DNA of 64,000 nt, from the NCBI GenBank assembly GCA_001936135.1, contig CP012817.1, positions 1,054,001-1,118,000 of the forward strand, written 5' to 3'. The DNA comes from Saccharomycopsis fibuligera x Saccharomycopsis cf. fibuligera (lineage: Eukaryota > Ascomycota > Saccharomycetes > Ascoideales > Saccharomycopsidaceae). Both the position numbers and the translations under genes were made by a program. Positions 20,476 to 31,211 of the stretch are shown piece after piece. The notes below the pieces were generated by a model. The model saw only the letters and a list, made by a program, of their open reading frames with translations, was not told where the DNA came from and did not search any database. The stretch's first letter is position 1; every line of letters begins with the position of its first letter.

Positions 20476-22464
20476 TCATTTTTCTTCATGAATACGACAT
20501 TTCCATCCCTTTTGATCCAATAAAGGCAAAGAAGCACCTAAACACCAACCCAATTCATTACCAGCAATTTTTTTAGCAGTTTTCAATTCTCTATGTAATG
20601 GGATATCATAACCAGTATGCAACATAGCCACCATAAAAGATAAATCCAAACAATAATTTGGTTCATTATTTAATGCTTCGAGAGCACCATTCAATGAACC
20701 CAACATTTTCTCCCAGAAACTATTTCCATTACAGACGATTTTAGCTAAATCGCTCAATTCTTCCAATGTGAACGAAGAAGGCATACCTAATGGATTAGTT
20801 CTATCGTAGAAAAAGGAAAAAATATACATGTCAGAGGTTTGTTGAAAATTTTTAACCAATGAGGGTTGATGAATACCGTTGAAGGAGCATGGAGCTTGAG
20901 AACATTCAGCATCCTTATTAAGTATTTTTTCTGCTAAAAAGCGACATTGAGGTCCAGTAGCAGTTTCTGGGCCAACGAAGTTGACCATGTAAGTTTCATC
21001 ATCGGAATATTTGACTTTTACGTTTTTAGCAGTGTTTCCTGGAGCAATACATGGAGAAATAAGATCAACGGTAGCTTCTTTGGTATCAGCAGAGACTGGT
21101 TTCAAACCAGATGGCTTATTTTTACCTTTCAAGTAAGATTCAACAATCAAAGAGTTAATTTTGTTTCTACCTTCCATTAAACCATAACCTAAATGTGAAG
21201 TTTGATACAATTCAAAATTTCTGTTACCGAAATCGATGTTGTACTTGTGTTCACCATCAAGCAATTTTTCATTAACTGGAAATTTAGGTTCAAAAACAAT
21301 TTGAGTAGACCCACCACCTAAGTCAAAGACAGCGGCAGTTGGGGTTTTTTCCTTAGAACCAATGTTACCGATCAAGTAATTAGCAGTTACCCAAGCGTAA
21401 ACACCTTCATCAGCTCCATCCATGATGGAAATACCATCGCCTTCAACAACTGCAAATGGCCATTCGGTTTCCAAGTATTTTCTTACTTGCTTCAAAATAG
21501 CATCAGATTTTTCTTTACCTAATAATCTCAATCCAGCAGTGGCTTTAACGGCAATTGGAGTACAACCTTGAGATTCTTTAGGAACAGTTTTGATAGCAAC
21601 TTCCAATAATGGATCCAAGGATTTGGCAGCACCAACAGTATCAGTGTCAAATGAAGATAATCCAGGCTTGAGCATTTTGAATTCTTCTCTCAACAATTTA
21701 GGCGGACTATAACATACATCAAACTCATAAACATGAACTCTTGAGCCACTGGACCCGGCATCAATCATGACAACGTATTTTGATTTAGCATCACATTTAC
21801 CAGAGGAAGCGACTTTAGTATTCAAAGTCTCTTCAGAGGATTCAACTTTCTCTTTAGCTGGAATGGTAGCATCATCAACATCATCATAGCTAACTTGTTT
21901 TTCAGTAGCAGCACCAGCGGCATCTCCTCCCTCAGTGTAGCTTTTAGTTTTTCCATCTTTTTGTTGTTCCTCAGTAGAGAAAGCTTTATCGGCTTTAACT
22001 TTCTCCTTATTTCTTGAGTCTTGTTTATTGTTGGAAGACTGAGGATATGGTGGTTTTGGAGGTTCGTTACTCTTGGACTTGGAAGTGGTTTCTGCACTAG
22101 CTTCGATGTTAGTGGTTGTTGCACTGTTCAAAGTGTCTGCAATTTCTTTATTAGCATCTGCTGCCCCGTTGCTGAATGAGGCTTTGGTATCTTGAACCAA
22201 CGTGTTGGCTTTGTCCTTAGCATTTTTCAAGAAAGCATTATCAGCTAGTTGACTGTGGTCTAAATAGAAGCTGGTTAGTTAATGTGTCGAGTGTGAAACA
22301 GGATAAAAATCGCATCGAAACATGAAGGAAAAAAGAAATAAATGAAAATTTCACGTACAAGATGGAGCACTGTTTGAGGTCAAATAGAAGAATAAAATGA
22401 AGGCGAAAAGACCCAAAGAGATTAGTAAAAAACGAGAGTTTCTGTTGCCTGAAATGCGGATCAT
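20476..22464 (-). CDS. GDA1: Golgi guanosine diphosphatase Gda1 (two exons)
   Basis: Gda1 hydrolyses GDP to GMP in the Golgi lumen, so that GMP can be exchanged for GDP-mannose during glycosylation. Exon 1 (22359-22464) encodes 35 residues beginning [10 protein letters not shown] and then a hydrophobic anchor ([17 protein letters not shown]). Exon 2 (20476-22259) carries the rest; the total is 629 residues. After a Ser/Lys-rich stem to about residue 190 comes the GDA1/CD39 domain with apyrase regions [40 protein letters not shown] and [13 protein letters not shown]. The family is a type II membrane protein, and only the spliced product has the anchor; reading through the donor meets a stop within three codons. 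The stem is longer than in S. cerevisiae (518 residues). Joining is in frame (T plus AC gives Tyr36). Confidence 0.95.
22260..22358 (-). other. GDA1 intron, 99 nt
   Basis: On the minus strand the donor is GTACGT (22358-22353), the branch is TAACTAAC (22281-22274) and the acceptor is TTTAG ending at 22260. Splicing joins the membrane-anchor exon to the enzyme exon. Confidence 0.88.
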
Positions 22465-22708
22465 TTTGGCAGGATGGAGAGGTGAAGTAAGTGTGTGCGT
22501 ATGTTAGCCTGATGAGAGGACCGAAGATAAAAGGAAACAATCAATCGATGCTGATGATCTGTTGTTATTTTGTTCCTTCTTCGCAAAAGTCAAAAATCAT
22601 CAACGAAAAGAAACAAAAGAAAAGTAAAAAATTATTCGTCATTTATTACGTAATTCATAACTCTGTACTGGTAAGCATATTAACTAATATACAAAGTCTT
22701 ACATTCTG

Positions 22709-22782
22709 GCCGGGCTAGCCTAATTGGTTAGGGCGTCTGACTTCTAATCAGGAGATTCTGGGTTCGAGTCCCAGGTTCGGTG
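22709..22782 (+). tRNA. tRNA-Arg (anticodon UCU)
   Basis: The 74-nt gene folds as a complete cloverleaf: acceptor GCCGGGC with GTTCGGT, D arm GCCT/GGGC with an AATTGGTTA loop, anticodon stem TCTGA/TCAGG around CTTCTAA (anticodon TCT, reads AGA), five-base variable loop AGATT, and T arm CTGGG/CCCAG with loop TTCGAGT. The discriminator is G. The acceptor stem has three G-U pairs. There is no intron, and CCA is not encoded, as expected in eukaryotes. Confidence 0.95.
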
Positions 22783-22788
22783 TTTTTT
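22783..22788 (+). terminator. RNA polymerase III terminator of tRNA-Arg
   Basis: Six consecutive T follow directly after the discriminator base of the tRNA. Confidence 0.85.
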
Positions 22789-23112
22789 GTTATTCCACGC
22801 ACAGCTAGGATAGTAAATGTAATACCAGAAGTGTTTTCTCATTTATACTAAAACTAAAGATATTTACAGAGACTTATGTATTAACATAAGTTTAGCTTAG
22901 AGCGTTAAAACAACATTGAAATCTTTTTTTTCACCTTAAGTTCTATCAGCTTTGACGGATTTTTTGGTTTGCTTCTTTTGTTTTGCTTTAATAGGCATTG
23001 CCTGCTGTACATCGCCTTTTAAATCAACTTTTCTGAAAAATAAAAACAGATAAAAAACCGTGTCATCTCAGTACGCCAAAGCAACTCTATTCACTGACTA
23101 CCTCCACCAACA

Positions 23113-24912
23113 ATGTCCAACAAACGTAAGAGTATTTTTGATAGCGTTAAAAGATTTTCTTCGGTGGCACATAATGATAATGAGAATGCAGAAACTTCTA
23201 TCGACGATGAAATACTACAGCTAGAATCAATTGATCAAGAAATCTCCAAAACGTTATCCTTGATTCACTACAACATCGACGCGTGCAACAATATAATATC
23301 CACAAAGTTCGTGCCACTTTTGCTTAACTATAAGAATGATTCAAGAGAAATAAATAACAGTACACGCTTTCTCAAAAATCTTTTTGAAAATAGTTTGAAT
23401 GTAAACATTCAGGTTCAAAAAAATAAATCGAGTAGCAGCGCCAAAAATAGCAATAACAACAGCAACAATAAAAATAAAATTAAGAAAGAAACCAAGGGCA
23501 AAGAAAAACAAGCGCCAGAAAAGCAAGATAATAGTAGCGCTATTATAGTGAAAGATCTTGCCAAAAAAATAAACATCAATAATTCAGAGAGTTTATTATC
23601 TGAGTCAATTTTATCCAATGATAGTAATAACCAGTTAAAGATTGATATAAATCAGCTGTTGCAAAATTTCAAAGCGGCCAGAGAAAAGGCAATTCACGAA
23701 AGTGCAAAGAGTAATCAAAACCAAAACCAAAACCAAATTACAATTCAAAGTCAGAAGCAGAAATTAAATGAGTCGCCTGTTCAAAACAACGAGAATGAAA
23801 ACAAGCTACAGTCTGGAAATACCCCAACTACGAAAAGAGAAATATATGATGTGTTTGCTAATAGAAGCAAAATAGGACCATCGGAAAACTCATCTACACT
23901 TGATTTCATCAATAACAACTCAATAATAGAACAAAATACCCTTACGTTAGAAAATGATGCCAATGAGAAGAAACGTTTGCGTCCATCAACTCCATCAGTA
24001 CCCCCAATGATACAATCTACTTCACCTTTCAAAATTCAAATATCGCCTATCAAGCATTCTAAACCTGCGTCATCCTCACCGGAATTTAGAACTCCAAAGA
24101 GAATAAAACATCGTAAATCATCCACAATAATAGAACAGCTTCATTTAGATGATTCTCCTGACGATATACCTAAGACACCCGAACTAACATACCTCAAATT
24201 TTCACCAATAAAACTCAAGAAAGGCAAAGAAGATAAGCCAAGGCAGAATGTGACCCCAGCTATGACAAAAAGTTATGATTTTAATACGGGAAATAACGAT
24301 CATCGTTATCGTAACAGTAATAATGATACAGACACATCGAAAGTTCGCGATGCACATCAAATGTCGTTAGGCTCACTATCATCAACTACTCTAGATATCC
24401 CGCAATTACCATCATCACTTAATTTTGATGATAGTAATAATAACGCTAACAATACTACCACTAACACTAACTCAGCGTACAAAACTCCAAATCAACTGTT
24501 TTTCAACTCTACTTCTTCCTCTGCTGCCTTCAATCTTAAGCTGCCTCCAATATCTTTAAAATTCGCATTACCAAAGCTGAATACTCATTTGACGAGATCA
24601 CCGGTAAAAGAACTTGCAAGAAGATATACTCTCGATTATTTGGATATGGAAATGGATGATGACTCAAGCATTAGTAGTTTTGAACTTCGAAATAAAAAGT
24701 ATGATTCTAGTGCTAATAGTAGCACGATTGACAATAACCGAAATATTAATAAATTGCCTACTGCTGCAGGAATATTCCATGAAGTTAAAGAGGATCAAGA
24801 GGATGAAGATAATGAAGATAATGAAGATAATGAAGATAATGAAGATAATGAAGATAATGGACGTGGTAAAGAATCCAAGAATAGTGATGGATTTGATAAT
24901 GAGGCTGAATGA
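23113..24912 (+). CDS. ASK1: DASH/Dam1 complex subunit Ask1
   Basis: Ask1 is part of the DASH (Dam1) ring that couples kinetochores to spindle microtubules. The conserved domain is at the N-terminus (about residues 28-100), with the LESIDQEISKTLSLIHYNIDACNNII segment split here as a helix followed by KFVPLLLNYK, as in Ask1 of other yeasts. The remainder is Asn/Ser-rich, predicted disordered, and contains many Ser/Thr-Pro sites (for example TSPF, ISPIKH, RTPKR, FSPIKLKK), matching known Cdk control of Ask1. The 599-residue length is about twice that of S. cerevisiae Ask1, through this linker. The acidic C-terminus has a DNE repeat coded by six 9-bp units. Confidence 0.85.
   Translation: MSNKRKSIFDSVKRFSSVAHNDNENAETSIDDEILQLESIDQEISKTLSLIHYNIDACNNIISTKFVPLLLNYKNDSREINNSTRFLKNLFENSLNVNIQVQKNKSSSSAKNSNNNSNNKNKIKKETKGKEKQAPEKQDNSSAIIVKDLAKKININNSESLLSESILSNDSNNQLKIDINQLLQNFKAAREKAIHESAKSNQNQNQNQITIQSQKQKLNESPVQNNENENKLQSGNTPTTKREIYDVFANRSKIGPSENSSTLDFINNNSIIEQNTLTLENDANEKKRLRPSTPSVPPMIQSTSPFKIQISPIKHSKPASSSPEFRTPKRIKHRKSSTIIEQLHLDDSPDDIPKTPELTYLKFSPIKLKKGKEDKPRQNVTPAMTKSYDFNTGNNDHRYRNSNNDTDTSKVRDAHQMSLGSLSSTTLDIPQLPSSLNFDDSNNNANNTTTNTNSAYKTPNQLFFNSTSSSAAFNLKLPPISLKFALPKLNTHLTRSPVKELARRYTLDYLDMEMDDDSSISSFELRNKKYDSSANSSTIDNNRNINKLPTAAGIFHEVKEDQEDEDNEDNEDNEDNEDNEDNGRGKESKNSDGFDNEAE
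24805..24858 (+). repeat. 9-bp coding minisatellite in ASK1
   Basis: Six perfect GAAGATAAT units encode a Glu-Asp-Asn repeat at the acidic C-terminus. Copy number is a likely polymorphism between strains. Confidence 0.9.
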
Positions 24913-25669
24913 ATATGGGGTTTGGATCCACGAGCTTCATCATGCTATAGCAATCAATATTCTTTCAACTTCGTCTACAGCGTTTCAACTCCTCAGAAGC
25001 TAATTTTACGGCTGGAAGAACTTGATGCATCTATTTATCTTACCTACTAGAATATGTAACGAAAAAAGACCAAGTCTCCCTAATTTTTTAGTTTCTGAAA
25101 TCATTACTACAATCCAATGCTAATGTTGGCTTTTGCTTTTTAACAAAGAACAAAAAGTAAATTATCTCTCGGAAGTGCTTAGTGTCAATCATCTCTTGAA
25201 GGTCGATTTTTCCCAATAATTCCGATTTGCCATTTGCGGGGATATTATTGTAGTAAATGATTCAAGTCTTTTATCATTGTACTAAACTGTAAAAAGTAAG
25301 TTCTTCTCGCTGATGAAAATTGTGAAATTGCTTTAATATGAGTGAAACAAACAGTTTCTAAGTGCCCAAGAGTCTCAAATGAATGTTGTGGATTACTGAG
25401 CATATCATGTTTTTCAATTTGCTCTAAGTTAATGAAGTTCAAGACAGCATACTATTTTGCACTTTACACAAGAAGCGAAAGAGAGAGAGAAAACACTAAA
25501 CTGGTACACAGAAAGAATTTATGCCTTACTTTGAAGTCTTGTACTTAGTAATTATAAAATATTTTTGTGTATATTTTTGTGATAATATTTTACTGTACAA
25601 CATGTACTGATTACAACTATATTAATAAACTGCACTGATTACTTTAAAGTATAAAAATGTCAAACTTTC
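24913..25669. other. convergent intergenic region ASK1/SUB2
   Basis: 757 bp of AT-rich DNA between 3' ends. Only short frames (at most about 68 codons) occur and no feature was recognised. Confidence 0.6.
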
Positions 25670-27142
25670 TTAAGTGTTCATGTAAGTACTTGGGTCAACA
25701 CCTTCATCTGGAAATTCAGTGATTTTAACATCAAATCTTTCCTGGATTTTAGCCAAGACTTTTTCATCATCTTCAGTGCTCACAAAACTGATAGCTAAAC
25801 CTTTAGTACCAAATCTACCAGCTCTACCAACTCTATGCAAGTATTGATCAGCTTCATTTGGCAAGTCATAATTGATGGCCAAATTGATTCTTTCAATATC
25901 AATACCTCTACCAAAGACGTCAGTAGAAACACAAATTCTCTTGTTAAATTCTTTGAAAGACTTGTATCTGTTAATTCTTTCTTCTTGAGGTAAGTTGGAG
26001 TGCACAGCAATAGATGGGAAGTTACAAGAACATAATAATTCATTCAATTCTTCGGCCCTAGCGGTGCTTTTAACAAAAATGATAACTTGGTTAAATTCTA
26101 AGGAATCCAATAAGTATGACAACTTACGGTTCTTTTCTCTTTCAGCCAATTTGAGGTAGTATTGTTGCAAACCGTGTAAAGTCAATTTAGCTTCGTCATC
26201 AACATAAATTTCCAATGGATTTTGCATAAATTTTTTGCAAATTGGACGAATTTCTTGAGATAAGGTGGCACTAAACATCATCACTTGTTTTTGATGTGGA
26301 GTCAATTTGAAAACTTCTTGAACATCTCTTCTCATGTCAATACCTTCCAATACCTTATCACATTCATCAATAATGAAATTCTTGACATTGTTAACTCTAA
26401 GGTACTTGTCTCTCACCAAAGCACGTAATCTACCTGGAGTAGCAACGATAATGTGTGGACAAGTTTCTTTATTCTTCAATTTTTCGTGATCTTTTTTGAT
26501 ATCAGTACCACCGTAAAAGACTTCAGTTCTAATTTCTGGAGTGTACTTAGAAAATCTGGAATATTCATTACGGATTTGGTAAGCCAACTCTCTAGTGTGA
26601 CAGACAACCAAAGTGCTGACTTCACCATCAACTGGTTCCAATTGTTGTAAAGATGACAAAACAAACACAGCGGTTTTACCTAAACCAGATTTAGCTTGAC
26701 ACAAAACATCAGTACCCAAAATAGATTGTGGAATACAAACTTGTTGGACTATTGAGTAATTGTTAGTTATTTGTTTTTTACTTGTTTTTTCCGCTTGAAA
26801 AATCAAAAAGGAAAAGGAAGAAATTTCAATGTAATGAGCCTTGAAAGAAAAGCATTATTACTGTTTAATGGAAAAATAAAGGAATAGGGATTTTTGACAC
26901 GTAAAAACTGAGTATGACAATGGTTTTGTTTTCTCTATGTTTAACTAATCTATTTTCTTCTTTGGTTCATTTGAAACTGACAATAAAAAGTTGCGCGGCT
27001 GTAAATTGATCAAGATACTGAAGATAGAATAAAAAGGGAAATTGGAACGCTAAATCTGCAATTTTAAATATACCAGGTGTTTGCAATCTGGTCAAACAGC
27101 GCATTATCAATTTCTGGAAGAATATTAAAAAACGTTTCGTCT

Positions 27143-27187
<45 letters not shown>

Positions 27188-27802
27188 AATAATTGACGCC
27201 AAAGATCATAGACCATTACATTAGCATCATTAATGTCATATGTTTAAAAAAAAGTGATGTCGAAAATTGAAAAGAAGTTGCTCAGCTTCCACCGCGGCCA
27301 GATGAAGAAAGAATAGGCGCCACTTTAAGTTTGCCCATAGACAATCCTCTAGCACTTAGTCACTTTTCAAAGCATTAAAAATGCTTAATTCGATTGATAT
27401 CATTTTTTGTAATCCCGTTCAACCCATTGATATAAATGAGCAAGAAAACAAACAAGTAAACATTGAGAGAGAAAACGAAAACCGTTTTGTCATATCAGAA
27501 AAAACGGAACATCATCGTAGTGATAATTTAATTTTCACAATAATTGAAATTGAAATTGTTCATGATAATCATTCGTGATGATACTAACCTTCAGAAGGAT
27601 GTTCGAAACCACAGTCGACGATAGCTCTTAACAATTCTGGTTTCAACAAAAAATCTTTGAAACCAGTAGCGTGAATTCCAACATAAGAACCTTTTTTGTC
27701 AGCTTCTTCATTGGTAGAAGCAGCCTTGTTGTCGTTGTTGGTTTGAGTGAGTTCCTCGGAATCAGAGTACTCTAAGAGATCTTCTTCACCTTCGTGAGAC
27801 AT
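25670..27802 (-). CDS. SUB2: DECD-box RNA helicase Sub2 (UAP56), spliced
   Basis: Sub2 is the TREX-complex ATPase that acts in spliceosome assembly and in loading export factors on mRNA. Exon 1 (27589-27802, 71 codons plus one base) carries the acidic N-terminus and Q-motif region [20 protein letters not shown]. Exon 2 (25670-26748) carries AKSGLGKT (Walker A), the DECD box in [16 protein letters not shown] (SAT motif) and [10 protein letters not shown] (motif VI). Joining G with TCCAACAAG restores PSEVQQVCIP, the conserved family sequence, giving 430 residues, as usual. The open frame of exon 2 extends upstream into intron sequence without an ATG. The 840-nt intron is the largest in the window and may be regulatory. 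Confidence 0.97.
26749..27588 (-). other. SUB2 intron, 840 nt
   Basis: On the minus strand the donor is GTTAGT (27588-27583), a non-canonical variant of GTATGT. The branch is AACTAAC (26768-26762), and the acceptor is AATAG ending at 26749. The intron is long for this clade and contains an A42 tract (plus strand) and a 65-codon antisense frame of no evident meaning. I could not identify a snoRNA in it. Confidence 0.9.
27144..27185. repeat. poly(A) tract, 42 nt, inside the SUB2 intron
   Basis: 42 consecutive A on the plus strand, so U42 in the SUB2 pre-mRNA. It is the longest homopolymer seen in the window. Confidence 0.9.
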
Positions 27803-29086
27803 GATTGATTGATTATGAACTTATTTTTGTATTAGCCACTGAGAACTATTAAAAAATTTCAGTAATATACAACAAAGAGAAAATAAACGAAAATATAAAC
27901 AAAACGCCAAAAATGTGGCAAAGTTTCACTTTGTTGTTCGTCAATTTCGTTGTTGTTTTTTTCATTTTTTCCATTTTTAGTTTCAAGCTTACTGTCAGGG
28001 CGGGTAAATTAAATCCACAGTCAGCTGACTAAATAGTCTACCTCAGGAAGTATACAAAAGACAAAAGAAAAGATGAGGATGTATTGCAAATGTGTAGAGA
28101 CTTACTATGCAGAAGATATAACGTGCACATGTAAAGATTGGAGTTGTGATGGCAATAACAACAAAACCAGCATAAGTTTGGGAGTGTGTAAGAAGAAAAA
28201 ACAGCAGTAGTAGCTGATTAAAGAAGCATAAAAATAATTACTTAATTCTTATTCACCTTTTGTCGTCTGCCATTAATAATGTCCTAGAATCCACATAAGC
28301 AATATTATTAATCTTCCTTTTATTTAATTCTTAATGTTTTTTTCAATAGCATTTTCCATTTGAAGTTGTTTCTCCTTTTCCTGTGGTGTATAAATGTAAT
28401 GATTTCTACTATAATAAAACGTCTTGGTTTACAATTGGAACAATATTGATAATATAAATGCAGCAACATTTTATAGTGTTTTTGACGAAATCAGATGCTT
28501 AGTTCTCACTATGCTTCAAAATTGACCCAATCAACAAACCAAGCAAATAATTATCAAACATCAATTTTTAAAGTACCAACTGTTGATAATGAAATTTACT
28601 TCTTCCATTATTGCTGCTTCTCACGGATCTAAGAAAGCGCTACGAGACAACATTCACACTACTCTATACAGCCCGAACCACATCTAAGGTTAATCTTGCA
28701 ATACCACTTGATTGACAACTAGTCATGGGATAAAAGTCTTTCGCGCTAATAGGTTTAGCAGACTGACCTACTTTTACTGCTTTTACTTTTGCTTTAAAAT
28801 TTCCTGTTGATGATGCTACTGTTGCCAATGAGTTTAAAAAGATGGTACGCTGCAGATATTAACTTATTTTTCATTCTTCTTTTCAATATTCTGCTGTTGC
28901 ATGGTTCTTTAAACCAATTGTTTAAATTATTAGAGCTTAGCACTCTTTGGTGCTTTCTTTTCTTCCTGTAAATATCGTCAAGGTTCACCAACTCTTTGAA
29001 TATAGTTCTGATGAGCATACTCAAATATTTAAGGACTTAAGTTATACGAAGGATATCAGGGAAACTAACGGAAAAAAAATTGTAAC
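27803..29086. other. intergenic region upstream of SUB2
   Basis: About 1.3 kb with the SUB2 promoter at its left end. It contains a Cys-rich 45-codon frame (28073-28210) and scattered short frames, but no recognisable longer gene. Confidence 0.55.
28073..28210 (+). CDS. possible 45-aa cysteine-rich small protein
   Basis: An ATG frame of 45 codons encodes six cysteines at residues 5, 7, 18, 20, 25 and 39 (CKC, CTC, WSC, VC pattern) and ends in a basic KKKKQQ tail. Paired CxC motifs resemble metal-binding peptides such as copper metallothioneins, but the frame is short and no family is recognised. It lies about 270 bp upstream of the SUB2 start on the opposite strand, so it would share that promoter. 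Confidence 0.25.
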   Translation: MRMYCKCVETYYAEDITCTCKDWSCDGNNNKTSISLGVCKKKKQQ

Positions 29087-30475
29087 TCATAACTCTCTCA
29101 ATTTCAAATAATCCTTCTCAAACTCCACGTCATCAAAAAACTCTTCGGCAATATCCTTCTTGGAATTATCCTGCCCAGCAATATTCATCTTTATCTTTCC
29201 ACTTCCTCCCTGCAGAATTTCTGCGTCTGTACCCTCATTAAGTACTAACTTGTTTTGAATGATATCCAACACGGTGTGATTCGTTTTGAATGGAACAAAT
29301 GCATTTTCAACAATTTTGGAAACCAAATCGTTCTCGTCTCCTGGGAAGACAAGTGACAAGTCACGGCGGTTATAAATTTGAAACTTTGCATCTTTAATAA
29401 ATTCATCAACATTTTGTTTTGAAAATACGCCCAAAATATTGTCTCTTGATGCATTGACGGTACTATTGCTTCCGCTAATTAGTGCAAGCGCATTCTGTAA
29501 AAATCCATTTCCAAGTTTAACAGCATTTTCCGTAATTTTGGCAAGATTACTTGGCTCAGCTTTTTTATTAATTTGATTTCTCAACAAATGAACAATCACC
29601 GGCAACTCGTTGACTTTGAACAAGGACACAAGGTTACTATTTTGCGGAAGTGTAATATCAATGGTAGCCAAAACTGCCTTCTTGTTATTTTTACTCAAGA
29701 AATTCTCAGTAGCAAGGCGCAGATAAAATGAATTTTCTTCGTTCCAACTACTAAGCCAAGGTGCGATAAAACTTAACACTATTGAATTGTCAGTGTTGGT
29801 ATATTGATCAATAATGAATTCCCAGAACTTTTGCACGTTAGAACCCTGACTAAATGCAATAAACGATTCTTTTAAAATCACGTTTTCTTCTTTCTTAGCA
29901 ATACTATCAGCGCCTTCATTTTTATCGCCATCATTGTTATTACTGTGCTGGCCATTAATAATTTGCAATGCATTTTCCTTAACGTAGCTGGTAAACCCGT
30001 TTTCTTCCTTAACATCTCTTAGCTCCACCACATGACTATCCGGCCAAGTTGGTGCAAGCCCTGTATGCATCAGTACGAAACGGTTCAAATTATCTAAAGT
30101 TCTAAAACCATTGAACTGTGCCACTTCTTGAGCTTGATTATTAAGAAGCTTGATTGTTGGGAATGATCTGACACCATAATGTTCTGCGAGCTGTTTATGA
30201 CTCAAGGAATCAACTTGCAAGAACTGCAACTTTCTGTTGTTACTATCACTTGGGTCTAACGGGTAAAGCTCACTCAAGTATTCCCAGCGAGGCTTTAGGC
30301 GCTTGCAGTGGCCACATGAATGAGAGTAAAAGTTAACGATACTGAACTGTGCGTTCTTGAGATGGTGTGGAAAATTGGAACTAGTTGCCTCGAAGATACT
30401 GTTGGATGCTTTAGCAAGTATTGTTATGGCAAATAATGACAATACTAATATGCACTGCTCGAATTTGATGCTCAT
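29087..30475 (-). CDS. thioredoxin-fold secretory protein, PDI-like
   Basis: The 462-residue product has a signal peptide (about 1-22) and one thioredoxin domain (about 28-140) with the redox motif CGHC at residues 54-57 and a cis-proline in SFPTIKLL. The middle and C-terminal parts (about 200-400) look like degenerate, CxxC-less thioredoxin folds. It probably forms or isomerises disulfides in the secretory pathway. Yeast relatives are Eps1, Mpd1 and Mpd2, and I cannot assign one. The protein ends DYLKLREL: there is no HDEL signal and no C-terminal membrane segment, unlike Eps1. Retention could depend on a weak REL tail or on binding partners. Asn-X-Ser/Thr sites are present. Confidence 0.75.
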   Translation of the reverse strand: MSIKFEQCILVLSLFAITILAKASNSIFEATSSNFPHHLKNAQFSIVNFYSHSCGHCKRLKPRWEYLSELYPLDPSDSNNRKLQFLQVDSLSHKQLAEHYGVRSFPTIKLLNNQAQEVAQFNGFRTLDNLNRFVLMHTGLAPTWPDSHVVELRDVKEENGFTSYVKENALQIINGQHSNNNDGDKNEGADSIAKKEENVILKESFIAFSQGSNVQKFWEFIIDQYTNTDNSIVLSFIAPWLSSWNEENSFYLRLATENFLSKNNKKAVLATIDITLPQNSNLVSLFKVNELPVIVHLLRNQINKKAEPSNLAKITENAVKLGNGFLQNALALISGSNSTVNASRDNILGVFSKQNVDEFIKDAKFQIYNRRDLSLVFPGDENDLVSKIVENAFVPFKTNHTVLDIIQNKLVLNEGTDAEILQGGSGKIKMNIAGQDNSKKDIAEEFFDDVEFEKDYLKLREL

Positions 30476-31211
30476 ATTGAGGTATTTTTGTCAGTATGTT
30501 GAAATCGCAGGCCGGAAATGAGACAAGAAATGACTTAGGAAAATATTAAGCTATTTGGTCCATCGTCATCTATCCCTTGCTAGCTTTTGAAGAGCCTCGT
30601 TAATTTTTTTTCATTATCTCAAAGATCTACAGCGCACCCCTGTACTCAGAATGCTAAAGGCGCTACAAGTCACGGAAAACCCTTTGGAAATATTCATTAC
30701 TCCAACGGATATCGAAGGAACTTGAGATTTGACAGATGTACAGCTTTTAAGCTGTAAAACTTGATATATTCAGGTTTCCTTCACTTCTTTTCCTTTCTGG
30801 AAGGGCAGCTCTGACAGGGAAGGAAATGACGATATTTTTAGCAATAATATCAGTTTTCGGTTTTTTATGTGCAACCCGTTACCTTTTTTGGTGCATGCAG
30901 AAACGTCAACATGCAGCATTATTGATTTTTTTTGAATTTCTTTCCTTCCCTTAGTTTGATGAATTGATCTCTCCAGCGCATTTCATGAAAGCTGATTTCT
31001 TTGAAGACGTCCATATATAAGCTTGTTACGCCTTGAAGAAGTTATAGATTTGTTATCATTACCTTGATTTATCAGTATTTCAAAATTGAGATTTACTAGC
31101 TGATCATTTTGCCATCATTGAAAGCCAATCTTATAAATCATAGTAACTGGGTATTCTATCACTGCCTTTCTTTACCATATAATTTTCACTTTTCCAAACA
31201 TATCCTAAAGT
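30476..31211. other. divergent promoter region
   Basis: 736 bp between the starts of the PDI-like gene (-) and the unrecognised gene at 31212 (+). It contains a TATATAA at about 31013-31020, about 190 bp from the latter start. No gene was seen. Confidence 0.55.

Noticed and set aside
27381-27578. 65-codon plus-strand frame inside the SUB2 intron
   Set aside because: It is antisense to an intron, of low complexity, with no sign of coding constraint.
28589-28687. 32-codon frame starting MKFTSSIIAA, like the start of a secreted pheromone precursor
   Set aside because: It lacks a full hydrophobic signal core, dibasic processing sites and repeats, and is too short to support.
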